DNA of 64,000 bases from CAZBEL01 sp964628055 (GTDB taxonomy: Bacteria > Fidelibacterota > Marinisomatia > Marinisomatales > TCS56), in contig CAZVNL010000008.1 of assembly GCA_964628055.1 (NCBI GenBank), forward strand, positions 7,393 through 71,392. Direction: 5' to 3'. Positions 1 to 8,453 of the stretch are shown piece by piece (position 1 is the first letter of the stretch; each line of letters starts with the position of its first letter). A program made the position numbers and the translations under genes. A model generated the notes under the pieces. The model was not told where the DNA came from and ran no database searches. It worked only from the letters and a program-made list of their open reading frames with translations.

Positions 1-1
1 C

Positions 2-670
2 AAGGCGGGACTAAAAGGAATCACCGTCTACCGGGAGGGCTCCCGGGAAGGGATTCTCCTTACTGAACCCCAACCCGCCGCAAAACCAAAGACTTCGATG
101 GCGCCGGAGACTGGCGATCAACCGGCCACCAGCCCAGCCCGGGGCACTAAGGCGCCCCGCTATCGTCCCGTCGTCACCAAGGGCATCACCCGGCGCATCC
201 GCACCGGCGAAGGTTCCCTCTACATTACCATCAACGAGGACGAGAACGGGCTCTGCGAAGTGTTCACCACCATCGGGAAGGCCGGGGGCAATGCCGCCGC
301 CCAGTCCGAGGCCATCAGCCGCCTCATCTCCCTGGCCTTGCGTAGCGGCGTGAACCCCCAGGCTATCGTGAAACAGCTCAAGGGCATCAGCGGCCCCAAC
401 CCCACCTGGGAAGACGGCCGCCTCATCCTCTCCACCCCCGACGCCATCGGCAAGGCCCTGGATGACTACCTCAACAACCGCTACAACGACGGCGAGGCGA
501 CCCACCAGGCCACACACTTTACCATCGCTACGGAAGCCGAGGAACAATCCGACCAGGTCACTGACTTTACCCTGAAAAATATTACCACCTGTCCCGACTG
601 CGGCAGCACGGTCATCCACGAGTCTGGGTGTGTCACCTGCACCACCTGCGGCTTCTCTAAATGCGATTAA
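2..670 (+). CDS. nrdJ: Adenosylcobalamin-dependent (class II) ribonucleotide reductase, C-terminal part
   Basis: This is the 3' end of a gene that begins before the window; the frame is open from base 2. The start of the visible part (KAGLKGITVYREGSREG) matches the end of the NrdJ catalytic barrel. It is followed by a proline/alanine-rich linker and a C-terminal domain with VTKGITRRIRTGEGSLYITI, typical of long NrdJ proteins. The last 30 residues hold a zinc-ribbon pattern (CPDCG then CTTCGFSKC). The terminal cysteine pair is expected to re-reduce the active site. The enzyme converts ribonucleotides to deoxyribonucleotides with B12 as radical source, so it works with or without oxygen. It is the only intact plus-strand gene here and converges on frr, with a terminator between. 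Family identity is seen directly; the rest of the protein is outside the window. Confidence 0.9.
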   Translation, partial: KAGLKGITVYREGSREGILLTEPQPAAKPKTSMAPETGDQPATSPARGTKAPRYRPVVTKGITRRIRTGEGSLYITINEDENGLCEVFTTIGKAGGNAAAQSEAISRLISLALRSGVNPQAIVKQLKGISGPNPTWEDGRLILSTPDAIGKALDDYLNNRYNDGEATHQATHFTIATEAEEQSDQVTDFTLKNITTCPDCGSTVIHESGCVTCTTCGFSKCD

Positions 671-686
671 ACCGGTAATCGCTAAT

Positions 687-715
687 AAAAAAGCCCCAAC
701 TGAGGGGCTTTTTTT
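687..715 (+). terminator. Intrinsic terminator between nrdJ and frr
   Basis: A stem AAGCCCC/GGGGCTT (691-697 with 704-710) has a 6-base loop. It is flanked by an A-run on the left and a T-run on the right (711-715). It lies 17 bases after the nrdJ stop. The A-run on the left becomes a U-run on the other strand, so it could also stop transcripts coming from frr. Confidence 0.85.
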
Positions 716-750
716 AAACTAAATCTGGCACTACCGGTAATTATAGACCA

Positions 751-780
751 AAAAACCACAAATGGACCAGTTTCCTGGTC
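751..780 (-). terminator. Possible frr terminator hairpin
   Basis: Read on the minus strand, GACCAG-GAAA-CTGGTC forms a perfect 6-bp stem with a GNRA-type tetraloop 20 bases after the frr stop. A T-run (756-751) follows after about nine bases. The gap between stem and T-run is longer than in a standard intrinsic terminator, so the bidirectional hairpin at 687-715 may do most of the work. Confidence 0.35.
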
Positions 781-800
781 ATAACCCCACCAAAAAGACG

Positions 801-1358
801 TTAAAACTCCATAATTTCTTTTTCTTTCAGCTCCAAGAGGGTATTTAACTTTTCAATATGTTCATCGGTGAGGGTTTGTACCTCCTGTTCAGAGCGCTTG
901 ACCTCGTCTTCAGAAATATGGCCCTCACTCAACAGGTTCTTTAAATTCTGGTTGGCATCCCGACGCACGTTGCGGATGGCGATGCGCCCCTCTTCCACCT
1001 GGTGGTGGACGATTTTAATGAGTTCCTTCCGCCGCTCTTCCGACAGGGGTGGAATAGGCAGTAAAATCACGTCCCCGTTATTGTTAGGAGTGAGACCTAA
1101 GTTGCTATCAATAATGGCCTTTTCCATCTCGCGGAGCACCGTTTTATCAAAGGGCTGAATAGTGATGAGGCGCGCTTCGGGAACGGAAATGTTGGCCAGT
1201 TGATACAGGGGCGTCTCGGTGCCGTAATAGGAAATGGTCAGGGAATGCAACAGTTCCGGGTTGGCCCGGCCGGTACGAATCTTGGCCAGCTCCTGGCGCG
1301 TGTGCTCCACGGTCTGATCCATGCGGTGGTTGGCGTTGTCAAGGATATCCTTGATCAT
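801..1358 (-). CDS. frr: Ribosome recycling factor
   Basis: This 185-residue protein has the normal RRF length. It opens with MIKDILDNANHRMDQTVEH and has the conserved KIRTGRANPELL segment at 26-37. The invariant region RNVRRDANQNLK (about 129-140) includes the arginine equivalent to E. coli R132. With EF-G, RRF splits post-termination ribosomes into subunits. It is the last gene of the rplM-rpsI-rpsB-tsf-pyrH-frr operon and starts 4 bases after the pyrH stop. The tsf-pyrH-frr order is widely conserved in bacteria, which supports the call. Confidence 0.97.
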   Translation of the reverse strand: MIKDILDNANHRMDQTVEHTRQELAKIRTGRANPELLHSLTISYYGTETPLYQLANISVPEARLITIQPFDKTVLREMEKAIIDSNLGLTPNNNGDVILLPIPPLSEERRKELIKIVHHQVEEGRIAIRNVRRDANQNLKNLLSEGHISEDEVKRSEQEVQTLTDEHIEKLNTLLELKEKEIMEF

Positions 1359-1362
1359 GACT

Positions 1363-2708
<1,346 letters not shown>

Positions 2709-2711
2709 ACA

Positions 2712-3629
2712 CTAAGTTGCCTCCTGTTTCACCGGGTCTTGCTCCAGTTCTTCAGCTGGCAAATTTTCCACACTATCGAGCGCCGGGGACTCTACCACTT
2801 CTTCAGTAGCCTCGGCCACCGTCTCCGGGGTCCCTTCGTCCGGAGTCACCTCAGTCACCGCGGCCTCTTCACGCACCACGGGCGCCTCGGAGGGTTTCTC
2901 CTGGTTGGGCTCCATCTTCATAGGCTCTTCCGTAGGCTTCTCTTCGGTCCCCTTATTCAACGCTTCCAAAATGGCCGTGGTAAGGGCGGAAATGATGAGC
3001 TGAATGGTGCGGATGGAATCGTCGTTGGCCGGGATGGGATAGGTGATGGGCGTGGGATCGGTGTTGCTGTCCACAATGGCAATGATGGGAATTTCCAGGC
3101 TGCTGGCCTCTTTCACGGCCGTGGCCTCATAGTGGGCGTCCACCACTACCACCACATCGGGCAGACGCTTCATGTCCTTGATACCCCGGTGCTGGTCGGC
3201 CAACTTGATGCGCTCCCGATTTAGTTTCTGAATTTCCTTCTTGGTGAGATCCTCGTATATCTTGGAGCCCTCCTTCTCCAGCATCTGTAAACGCTTGATA
3301 CTCTTCTTAATGGTACTGAAATTAGTGAGCGTGCCCCCCAACCAGCGCTCCACCACATAAAACATACCGCAGCGGTCGGCTTCCTGCTGGATGATGTCCT
3401 GGGCCTGCTTCTTGGTGCCCACGAAGAGGATTTCACCGTGGTTGCGGACGGTCTCCTTGATAAAGGCCACGGCTTTTTCCAGGCCCTGGAGGGTGGTGTC
3501 TAAATTAATGATGTGGATACCGTTTTTTTCCATGAGAATATAGGGGGCGAAGTTGGGGTGCCAGTTCCGCGTCACGTGCCCGAAGTGAGCCCCTGTTCCT
3601 AGGAGATTGTCAAAGTTAACGGTAGACAT
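2712..3629 (-). CDS. rpsB: 30S ribosomal protein S2 with acidic C-terminal tail
   Basis: Residues 1-225 are canonical S2, with GAHFGHVTRNWHPNFAPYI, the TKKQAQ segment, RWLGGTLTNF and the LPDVVVVVD/IPIIAIVDSN motifs. Residues from about 230 to 305 form a low-complexity tail rich in Glu, Pro, Thr and Val. Tails of this kind are known on S2 from several FCB bacteria, and their role is unclear. The gene sits 5 bases after rpsI in the translation operon. The acidic tail is probably disordered and surface-exposed on the 30S subunit, which is an inference. Confidence 0.96.
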   Translation of the reverse strand: MSTVNFDNLLGTGAHFGHVTRNWHPNFAPYILMEKNGIHIINLDTTLQGLEKAVAFIKETVRNHGEILFVGTKKQAQDIIQQEADRCGMFYVVERWLGGTLTNFSTIKKSIKRLQMLEKEGSKIYEDLTKKEIQKLNRERIKLADQHRGIKDMKRLPDVVVVVDAHYEATAVKEASSLEIPIIAIVDSNTDPTPITYPIPANDDSIRTIQLIISALTTAILEALNKGTEEKPTEEPMKMEPNQEKPSEAPVVREEAAVTEVTPDEGTPETVAEATEEVVESPALDSVENLPAEELEQDPVKQEAT

Positions 3630-3634
3630 CGTCG

Positions 3635-4024
3635 TTAACGCTTAGAAAATTGGAACCGCTTTCGGGCACCGGGCTGGCCGTACTTTTTCCGCTCCACTCG
3701 CCGAGCATCGCGGGTTAAAAAACCACCCGCTTTCAATGGCGGACGAAACTCCTGGTTCAGGGCAACCAGTGCACGGGCAATACCCAGGCGGATGGCTCCT
3801 GCCTGACCGGATAAGCCGCCCCCCCGGACGCGTATCCGAATGTCGTAACTTTCCAACCCCTCTACGGCCACTAAGGGCTGGGTGACTAAATGGGCCAGGG
3901 TCTTGCGCCGCAGGTAAGTCTCAAACGGTTGTCCGTTGATTCTAATAGATCCCTGACCGGCTGTCAAGTACACCCGCGCTACGGATGCCTTCCGACGACC
4001 TACCCCGTGATAGGTAGGACTCAT
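3635..4024 (-). CDS. rpsI: 30S ribosomal protein S9
   Basis: The 129-residue protein shows the S9 hallmarks: an N-terminal [36 protein letters not shown] in the middle, and a basic C-terminal end finishing in KRFQFSKR. The terminal SKR reaches into the P-site tRNA in known structures. It starts directly after the rplM stop, with no spacer. L13-S9 is one of the most conserved ribosomal gene pairs. Confidence 0.98.
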   Translation of the reverse strand: MSPTYHGVGRRKASVARVYLTAGQGSIRINGQPFETYLRRKTLAHLVTQPLVAVEGLESYDIRIRVRGGGLSGQAGAIRLGIARALVALNQEFRPPLKAGGFLTRDARRVERKKYGQPGARKRFQFSKR

Positions 4025-4453
4025 CTAAAAAGTCAACTCCTGGGGATTCTGCGCAGCATGGGGATGCTCGCAACCGGCATACACTTTCAAATGCTTCAAC
4101 ATTCGGCGTCCCAGACGATTATGGGGTAACATTCCCTTCACCGCCGAGATGATGACCTGCTCCGGCTTGGTGCGCCGCAAGTGATGGAGGTCCACTACCG
4201 TGGTCCCACCGGGATAACCGGAATGGCGGAAATAAGTCTTCTGCTTCTCCTTGTTCCCGGAGACGCGAATCTTTTCCGCATTGATCACCACTACGCAATC
4301 CCCCATATCCAAAAAGGGGGTGAACGTGGGCTTGTGCTTGCCCCGGAGAAGCCTGGCGATTTCGCTGGCGAAGCGCCCCAGGGTCTTTCCCTGGGCGTCG
4401 GCCAGGTACCAACGCTTTTCGATCTGGGCTACGGTTAATACTTTTGTCTTCAT
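4025..4453 (-). CDS. rplM: 50S ribosomal protein L13
   Basis: The 142-residue protein has typical L13 motifs: [17 protein letters not shown] near the start, [12 protein letters not shown], and [19 protein letters not shown] near the end. It is an early-assembly 50S protein. It is the first gene of the operon rplM-rpsI-rpsB-tsf-pyrH-frr. No strong Shine-Dalgarno sequence precedes the ATG, only a purine-rich GAAACGAAA. A candidate promoter lies 25-55 bases upstream. Confidence 0.98.
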   Translation of the reverse strand: MKTKVLTVAQIEKRWYLADAQGKTLGRFASEIARLLRGKHKPTFTPFLDMGDCVVVINAEKIRVSGNKEKQKTYFRHSGYPGGTTVVDLHHLRRTKPEQVIISAVKGMLPHNRLGRRMLKHLKVYAGCEHPHAAQNPQELTF

Positions 4454-4476
4454 TTTCGTTTCGATTAAAGCCGTGG

Positions 4477-4506
4477 AATGTAGACGCTTGGAAATATGTG
4501 AATCAA
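4477..4506 (-). promoter_or_regulatory. Candidate sigma-70 promoter for the rplM operon
   Basis: On the minus strand, TTGATT (4506-4501) and TACATT (4482-4477) are separated by 18 bases. This would start transcription near 4470, giving a leader of about 17 bases before rplM. The -35 box overlaps one arm of the inverted repeat at 4497-4518. The call rests on box similarity only. Confidence 0.4.
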
Positions 4507-4518
4507 TATCTATTCACA
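4497..4518. promoter_or_regulatory. Inverted repeat, candidate operator upstream of rplM
   Basis: TGTGAAT and ATTCACA form a perfect 7-bp inverted repeat with an 8-base AT-rich spacer, in the gap between pyrC and rplM. The arms resemble CRP half-sites, but the 12-base distance between TGTGA and TCACA is too long for CRP. It overlaps the candidate -35 box of the ribosomal operon, so a DNA-binding regulator is possible. A transcript hairpin after pyrC is the alternative. Confidence 0.35.
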
Positions 4519-4543
4519 TTAAAAATTATGTTTTTTCTACAGA

Positions 4544-5845
4544 CTAGGCCCCGACTATCTCCGCCAACCACCCCTTTACCAGGGTATAGACGGGCCGGCC
4601 CCGCAGGGTATGGCCGATAAAGGGGGAGTTTTGTGACCGGGAGTGAATATCGTCCCTACGAAAAACCCACTCTTTCTCCGGGTCCAGGACCACCAGTTCC
4701 ACTGGCTGACCTACCCGTAAAAGGTCCGCCTCCAGCCCCATGATTTTTCGGGGCGCTACCGCTAAAAGAGTTACTAGGTCCATCAAAGTTAGCTGGCCCT
4801 CCTGGCCCAGGACTTTATTTACTACCCCGAAACAGCTCTCTAACCCGATCATTCCAAAGGTCGCCTGATCGAAGGTGGTTTCCTTGTCTTCGATGGTATG
4901 GGGAGCGTGGTCCGTGGCCAGGCAGTCTATAACCCCTGCACGTACCGCCTGGATCAAGGCCTTCCGGTGGGCTTCACTCCTGATGGGCGGGGCCACCTTC
5001 AAATTGGTATCGTAAGTTTGCAAGGCCGTATCGTTGAAATAGAGGTGGTGGGGGGTGACTTCGGCGGTAACGGGGACACCCTGGGCTTTATAGTTACCGA
5101 TGAGCTCCACGGCCCCTGCCGCGGTCACGTGGGGCACATGGAGCCGCGCCTGGCACAGTCGGCTCAGTTCCAGATCCCGGTAAATCATGGTGGTTTCAGC
5201 CTGGACGGGGTTGCCGGGTAAACCTAACCGGGTAGCCACGGGCCCTTCGTTCATGACCCCACTGTCCCTAAGGCAAGGATCCTCGGCATGGTTGATGATG
5301 GGTACACCGTACATGGAGGCGTATTCCAAGGCCCGACGCATGACCTGTCCTCGTGTTAGGGGCACGCCATCATCGCTGAAGGCTATGGCTCCTTCGGCAA
5401 CCATGGCCCCCATTTCAGTAAGTTCCACACCCTCCTGTCCCTTGGTGATGGCCCCCACGGGATGGATGTAAATAGGGCTGGTACTGCCCTTTTCCACCAC
5501 GTAGCGGATAGCTTCCGGCGTATCCAAGGGCGGGGTGGTGTTGGGCATGACGCATACCCGCGTGAAGCCTCCCCCCAGGGCGGCCTGGGAGCCGGTTTCT
5601 AAAGTTTCCTGGTCCTCCCGCCCCGGTTCCCGGAAATGGGCGTGGAGGTCACAAAATCCCGGGGCGATAACGAGCCCCTGGCAATCAATGCTGGTGACAT
5701 TATCAGCCACCAGGGAGCCCTTAAGGGAACGAATCTTACCGTTTACAATCAAGACCTCCCCGGGATAAGTCTTCCGGCGATAGGGATCGTAAAGGGTTCC
5801 CCCGGTTAATACTACTTTGCGCGGCAGCCGTTTCAAGGACATCAT
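4544..5845 (-). CDS. pyrC: Dihydroorotase
   Basis: The 433-residue protein is a long (type I) dihydroorotase of the amidohydrolase superfamily. The metal-binding HxH lies at about 68-70 in CDLHAHFREPG. The PNTTPP substrate-loop motif and CLATDHAPH, with its catalytic Asp, follow. It closes carbamoyl-aspartate to dihydroorotate, step 3 of UMP synthesis. It is the last gene of pyrR-pyrB-pyrC, 7 bases after pyrB. In this enzyme type DHOase and ATCase often form a complex, and the adjacency here agrees with that, although the complex itself is inferred. Confidence 0.95.
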   Translation of the reverse strand: MMSLKRLPRKVVLTGGTLYDPYRRKTYPGEVLIVNGKIRSLKGSLVADNVTSIDCQGLVIAPGFCDLHAHFREPGREDQETLETGSQAALGGGFTRVCVMPNTTPPLDTPEAIRYVVEKGSTSPIYIHPVGAITKGQEGVELTEMGAMVAEGAIAFSDDGVPLTRGQVMRRALEYASMYGVPIINHAEDPCLRDSGVMNEGPVATRLGLPGNPVQAETTMIYRDLELSRLCQARLHVPHVTAAGAVELIGNYKAQGVPVTAEVTPHHLYFNDTALQTYDTNLKVAPPIRSEAHRKALIQAVRAGVIDCLATDHAPHTIEDKETTFDQATFGMIGLESCFGVVNKVLGQEGQLTLMDLVTLLAVAPRKIMGLEADLLRVGQPVELVVLDPEKEWVFRRDDIHSRSQNSPFIGHTLRGRPVYTLVKGWLAEIVGA

Positions 5846-5852
5846 ACGCTGC

Positions 5853-6776
5853 TCAGGTTCCTTTACCGCCCAGTAAGAGATATAAAATGGCCATTCGCAC
5901 GGCCACCCCGTTTAACACCTGGTCTAAAATAATGGCCTGGTCGCTGTCGGCCACGGCGCTGTCGATTTCCACGCCGCGGTTCATGGGACCGGGGTGCATG
6001 ATGACGATTGGTTTGGCCTGGAGCCGAAGGCGTTCCACAGTGAGTCCGAAGAGGTGGCGGTATTCCCGTATGGAAGGAAACTGCCCTACCCCCATGCGCT
6101 CCCGCTGAATCCGCAGCACGTTCAAGGCGTCGGCCCACTCTATGACCGCGTCTAAATCGTAGTTTACCGTGACCCCCAGGGTAGTGATATCCGGGGGCAT
6201 GAGGGTGGGGGGCCCGCACACGGTAACCTGGGCCCCCATGCTCACCAGGCCGTAGATATTACTCAGCGCCACGCGGCTGTGGGCGATATCGCCAACGATG
6301 CCCACTTTAAGCCCGGCGACTTGCCCAAAAACCTCCTCTAAACTCATCATATCCAAAAGGGCCTGGGTGGGATGTTCGTGGGTCCCGTCACCGGCGTTGA
6401 TGACCACCGCATCGATATACTGGGTGAGTTGCCAGGGCGCTCCGGGGGCGGGATGGCGCATGACCACGGCGTCGATCTTCATGGCTGCGATGTTCTGGGC
6501 CGTATCTTTGAAACTCTCCCCCTTGGTTAAACTACTGGTAGCAGCGGAAAAATTCACTGTGTCGGCGCTGAGGCGCTTCTGGGCCAGCTCGAAACTGATG
6601 CGGGTACGCGTGGAACTTTCGAAAAAGAGGTTCACCACCGTCTTCCCCTGCAAAGACGGCACGCGCTTAATGGGGCGCTCTAAAACTTCCCGAAAGCGAA
6701 AAGCCGTGGCGATGATCTGTTGAATGTCCTGGGGGGGGTAGTCGGCTAAACCTAAAAGGTGTTTCTGCTGGAGCAT
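5853..6776 (-). CDS. pyrB: Aspartate carbamoyltransferase catalytic subunit
   Basis: The 307-residue protein carries the carbamoyl-phosphate motif SSTRTR (54-59) and the HPTQALLD motif. It also has the aspartate-loop region with RIQRERM, and HPGPMNRGVEID near the C-terminus. It joins carbamoyl phosphate and aspartate, step 2 of the pyrimidine pathway. Its start codon shares one base with the pyrR stop (TAATG), indicating translational coupling. No regulatory pyrI gene follows, which fits control by PyrR instead of the enteric-type allosteric subunit. Confidence 0.97.
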   Translation of the reverse strand: MLQQKHLLGLADYPPQDIQQIIATAFRFREVLERPIKRVPSLQGKTVVNLFFESSTRTRISFELAQKRLSADTVNFSAATSSLTKGESFKDTAQNIAAMKIDAVVMRHPAPGAPWQLTQYIDAVVINAGDGTHEHPTQALLDMMSLEEVFGQVAGLKVGIVGDIAHSRVALSNIYGLVSMGAQVTVCGPPTLMPPDITTLGVTVNYDLDAVIEWADALNVLRIQRERMGVGQFPSIREYRHLFGLTVERLRLQAKPIVIMHPGPMNRGVEIDSAVADSDQAIILDQVLNGVAVRMAILYLLLGGKGT

Positions 6777-7330
6777 TACTCTTCCCCGGTAAATGAAACC
6801 AGATAGACGCCCTCCGCGTCATCGGTCTCTTGCAGGTTTACGTGGACGTGCTCTCCTTCGTGGGTGGGAATATTTTTGCCTACGTAGTCGGCCTTTATGG
6901 GCATTTCCCGGTGCCCCCGGTCCACCAGGACGGCCAGTTGCACGGCCGCTGGACGCCCGAAAGTGAGCAGAGTATCAATAGCCGCGCGCACGGTACGCCC
7001 TGTATACAACACGTCATCCACCAATATAATCGTCCGGCCATCGATGGTGGCCGGGAGATCAGTCCCCTTAACCTGAGGGACCACCAGGCGTTCCCGGAAA
7101 TCATCCCGGTGAAAGGTGATGTTCACCGCACCCAGGGGAACTTCCACCCCCGATAAACTTTTAAGACGTCTTTGAATCCGCCGAGCCAGGGGCGCCCCCC
7201 GGGTCTGAATCCCCACTAACACCGCTCGGTCCATGGCCGTACTGCGCTCCCAGATCTCGTGGGCCATGCGGGTGATGGAACGCTTGATGGCCCCGGCATC
7301 TAAAACTAAAATGCGGTGGGGCTTAGACAT
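6776..7330 (-). CDS. pyrR: Pyrimidine operon regulator / uracil phosphoribosyltransferase PyrR
   Basis: The 184-residue protein has the PyrR N-terminus (ILVLDAGAIKRSITRMAHEI) and the PRPP loop VDDVLYTGRT at 104-113. PyrR binds pyr mRNA when UMP/UTP is high and promotes attenuation; many also have UPRTase activity. It is the first gene of pyrR-pyrB-pyrC, an order also known from Thermus. No Shine-Dalgarno lies directly before the ATG, because the 20 bases upstream are AU-rich. Instead a 34-codon leader ORF runs across the start codon. Translation of pyrR may therefore depend on ribosomes reading the leader, which is an inference. Confidence 0.94.
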   Translation of the reverse strand: MSKPHRILVLDAGAIKRSITRMAHEIWERSTAMDRAVLVGIQTRGAPLARRIQRRLKSLSGVEVPLGAVNITFHRDDFRERLVVPQVKGTDLPATIDGRTIILVDDVLYTGRTVRAAIDTLLTFGRPAAVQLAVLVDRGHREMPIKADYVGKNIPTHEGEHVHVNLQETDDAEGVYLVSFTGEE

Positions 7331-7410
7331 GGGTAATAATAAAATAAATCACAAAAAACCTCCCCGGGATACGGTTTTTCCGCAGGAGGTGTAGCTATTG
7401 TGTTGTTCAT
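7306..7410 (-). CDS. Putative 34-residue pyr leader peptide overlapping pyrR
   Basis: An ATG at 7410 is preceded by a good ribosome site (AAGGAAAGG, about 6 bases upstream) and opens a 34-codon frame. The frame reads through the attenuator hairpin and ends with TAG at 7308-7306, 25 bases inside pyrR. The C-terminal half is translated from U-rich codons (VFCDLFYYYPC). A ribosome on this frame would melt the hairpin and deliver ribosomes close to the poorly equipped pyrR start. A leader peptide is part of the described Thermus pyr operon control, so this arrangement has a precedent. Actual translation is not proven. Confidence 0.5.
   Translation of the reverse strand: MNNTIATPPAEKPYPGEVFCDLFYYYPCLSPTAF
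7353..7379 (-). promoter_or_regulatory. Candidate PyrR-responsive attenuator hairpin
   Basis: On the minus strand AAAAACC pairs with GGTTTTT around a 12-base loop, and the 3' arm runs into a T-rich tract. It therefore has the form of an intrinsic terminator located between a leader ORF start and pyrR. The loop and 3' arm read UCCCGGGGAGGUU. This resembles the PyrR-binding consensus UCCNGNGAGGYU but with one extra G. The position in front of pyrR supports attenuation. The one-base misfit and lack of an obvious anti-terminator keep confidence moderate. Confidence 0.55.
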
Positions 7411-7464
7411 GGCGACCCTTTCCTTCTCACGGGAATGGATTAAAGGGATAATGGCACGCCGAAA

Positions 7465-8442
7465 TTACTTCTTTTGCCCGTCTATTAAAAAGGTTTTATA
7501 GCCTCTTAGGATTAATTCCCGGGCATTTTCTATTGATCCCACCCGGGTCAAATTGAGGGTTAGCTGCGTCACCTCCTGCCTGAACCACTGGAGTTGCCGC
7601 TTGGCATACTGACGCGTTTTCAAATTGATTTCGGCAACCATGTCCTGGTAACTCAAGGCGCCCTGTAAGTGGCGTTCAATCTGTCGGTAACCGATGGAAT
7701 CCAGGGGGAATAGCTCCCGGTTAGGATAGGCCGCTTTAAGGCGCACCAGCTCCCCCACCCACCCCTGGGCCAGCATGGTCACGGTGCGCGCCTCAATGCG
7801 CTCGTACAGCTCCTCCTGGTCCCGGGTGATTAGCACCGTGTACATATTGGCAGGAGCGGTTCCTGACCGGGCCTGGGCACGGAAATGTTCAGTAGGGGTT
7901 TTGTGCGTACTCTCCCAGATTTCCAGGGCCCGGACGAGACGCTTTTTATTATTGGGGTGCACCAGGTCGGCGTACTCGGGATCCAGCCGCTGGAGTCGCT
8001 CTAATAAGACCTCCGGGCCTTCTTCGTCGTAGATCCGCCCTAACTTTTCCCGTATCTTTAGATCAGAAACGCTCCCCGGGAAAATCCCCCGCACCAACGC
8101 CCGGTAATACAGCCCCGCCCCGCCACAAAAGATAGGCTGGTTCCCCCGCTGGAGGATGTCCTCCAAAACGCCCTCCACGAGTTGGGCGTACTCTCCCGCC
8201 GAGATGGGTTGGTCCGGCGGCCGAAGGCCAATGAGATGGTGGGGTACCTGCCGACGCTGGTCGGGGGTGGGTTGGGCCGTGCCAATTTCCAGGCCCCCGT
8301 ATATCTGCCGGGAATCTAAACCGATGATCTCTCCCTTGAGCTTCTGGGCCACAGCGATGGCCAGTTCCGTCTTTCCCACGGCGGTGGGACCCACCAGGGC
8401 CAGCAAGGGTGTGGTAGCGAGGAGCTTACGCCGGAGCTTCAA
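7465..8442 (-). CDS. miaA: tRNA dimethylallyltransferase
   Basis: The 325-residue protein has a P-loop GPTAVGKTEL (18-27) and the LDSRQIYGGLEIGTAQP substrate motif. It also has the FCGGAGLYYRALVRG segment and the QYAKRQLQWFR tRNA-binding motif near the C-terminus. It adds the isopentenyl group to A37 of tRNAs that read UNN codons. It follows mutL by 11 bases, and the mutL-miaA neighbourhood is conserved in many bacteria. The C-terminal tail after the RQ motif is slightly longer than in E. coli but otherwise normal. Confidence 0.96.
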   Translation of the reverse strand: MKLRRKLLATTPLLALVGPTAVGKTELAIAVAQKLKGEIIGLDSRQIYGGLEIGTAQPTPDQRRQVPHHLIGLRPPDQPISAGEYAQLVEGVLEDILQRGNQPIFCGGAGLYYRALVRGIFPGSVSDLKIREKLGRIYDEEGPEVLLERLQRLDPEYADLVHPNNKKRLVRALEIWESTHKTPTEHFRAQARSGTAPANMYTVLITRDQEELYERIEARTVTMLAQGWVGELVRLKAAYPNRELFPLDSIGYRQIERHLQGALSYQDMVAEINLKTRQYAKRQLQWFRQEVTQLTLNLTRVGSIENARELILRGYKTFLIDGQKK

Positions 8443-8453
8443 CCCTTTTTCCT

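Noticed and set aside
11..619. Long minus-strand frame opposite nrdJ
   Set aside because: It is the antisense shadow of a high-GC-third-position gene. It has low-complexity Gly/Val/Ala-rich sequence and no family resemblance.
4497..4518. CRP site upstream of rplM
   Set aside because: TGTGA and TCACA are separated by 12 bases, while CRP/FNR sites need 6. It is kept only as a generic inverted repeat.
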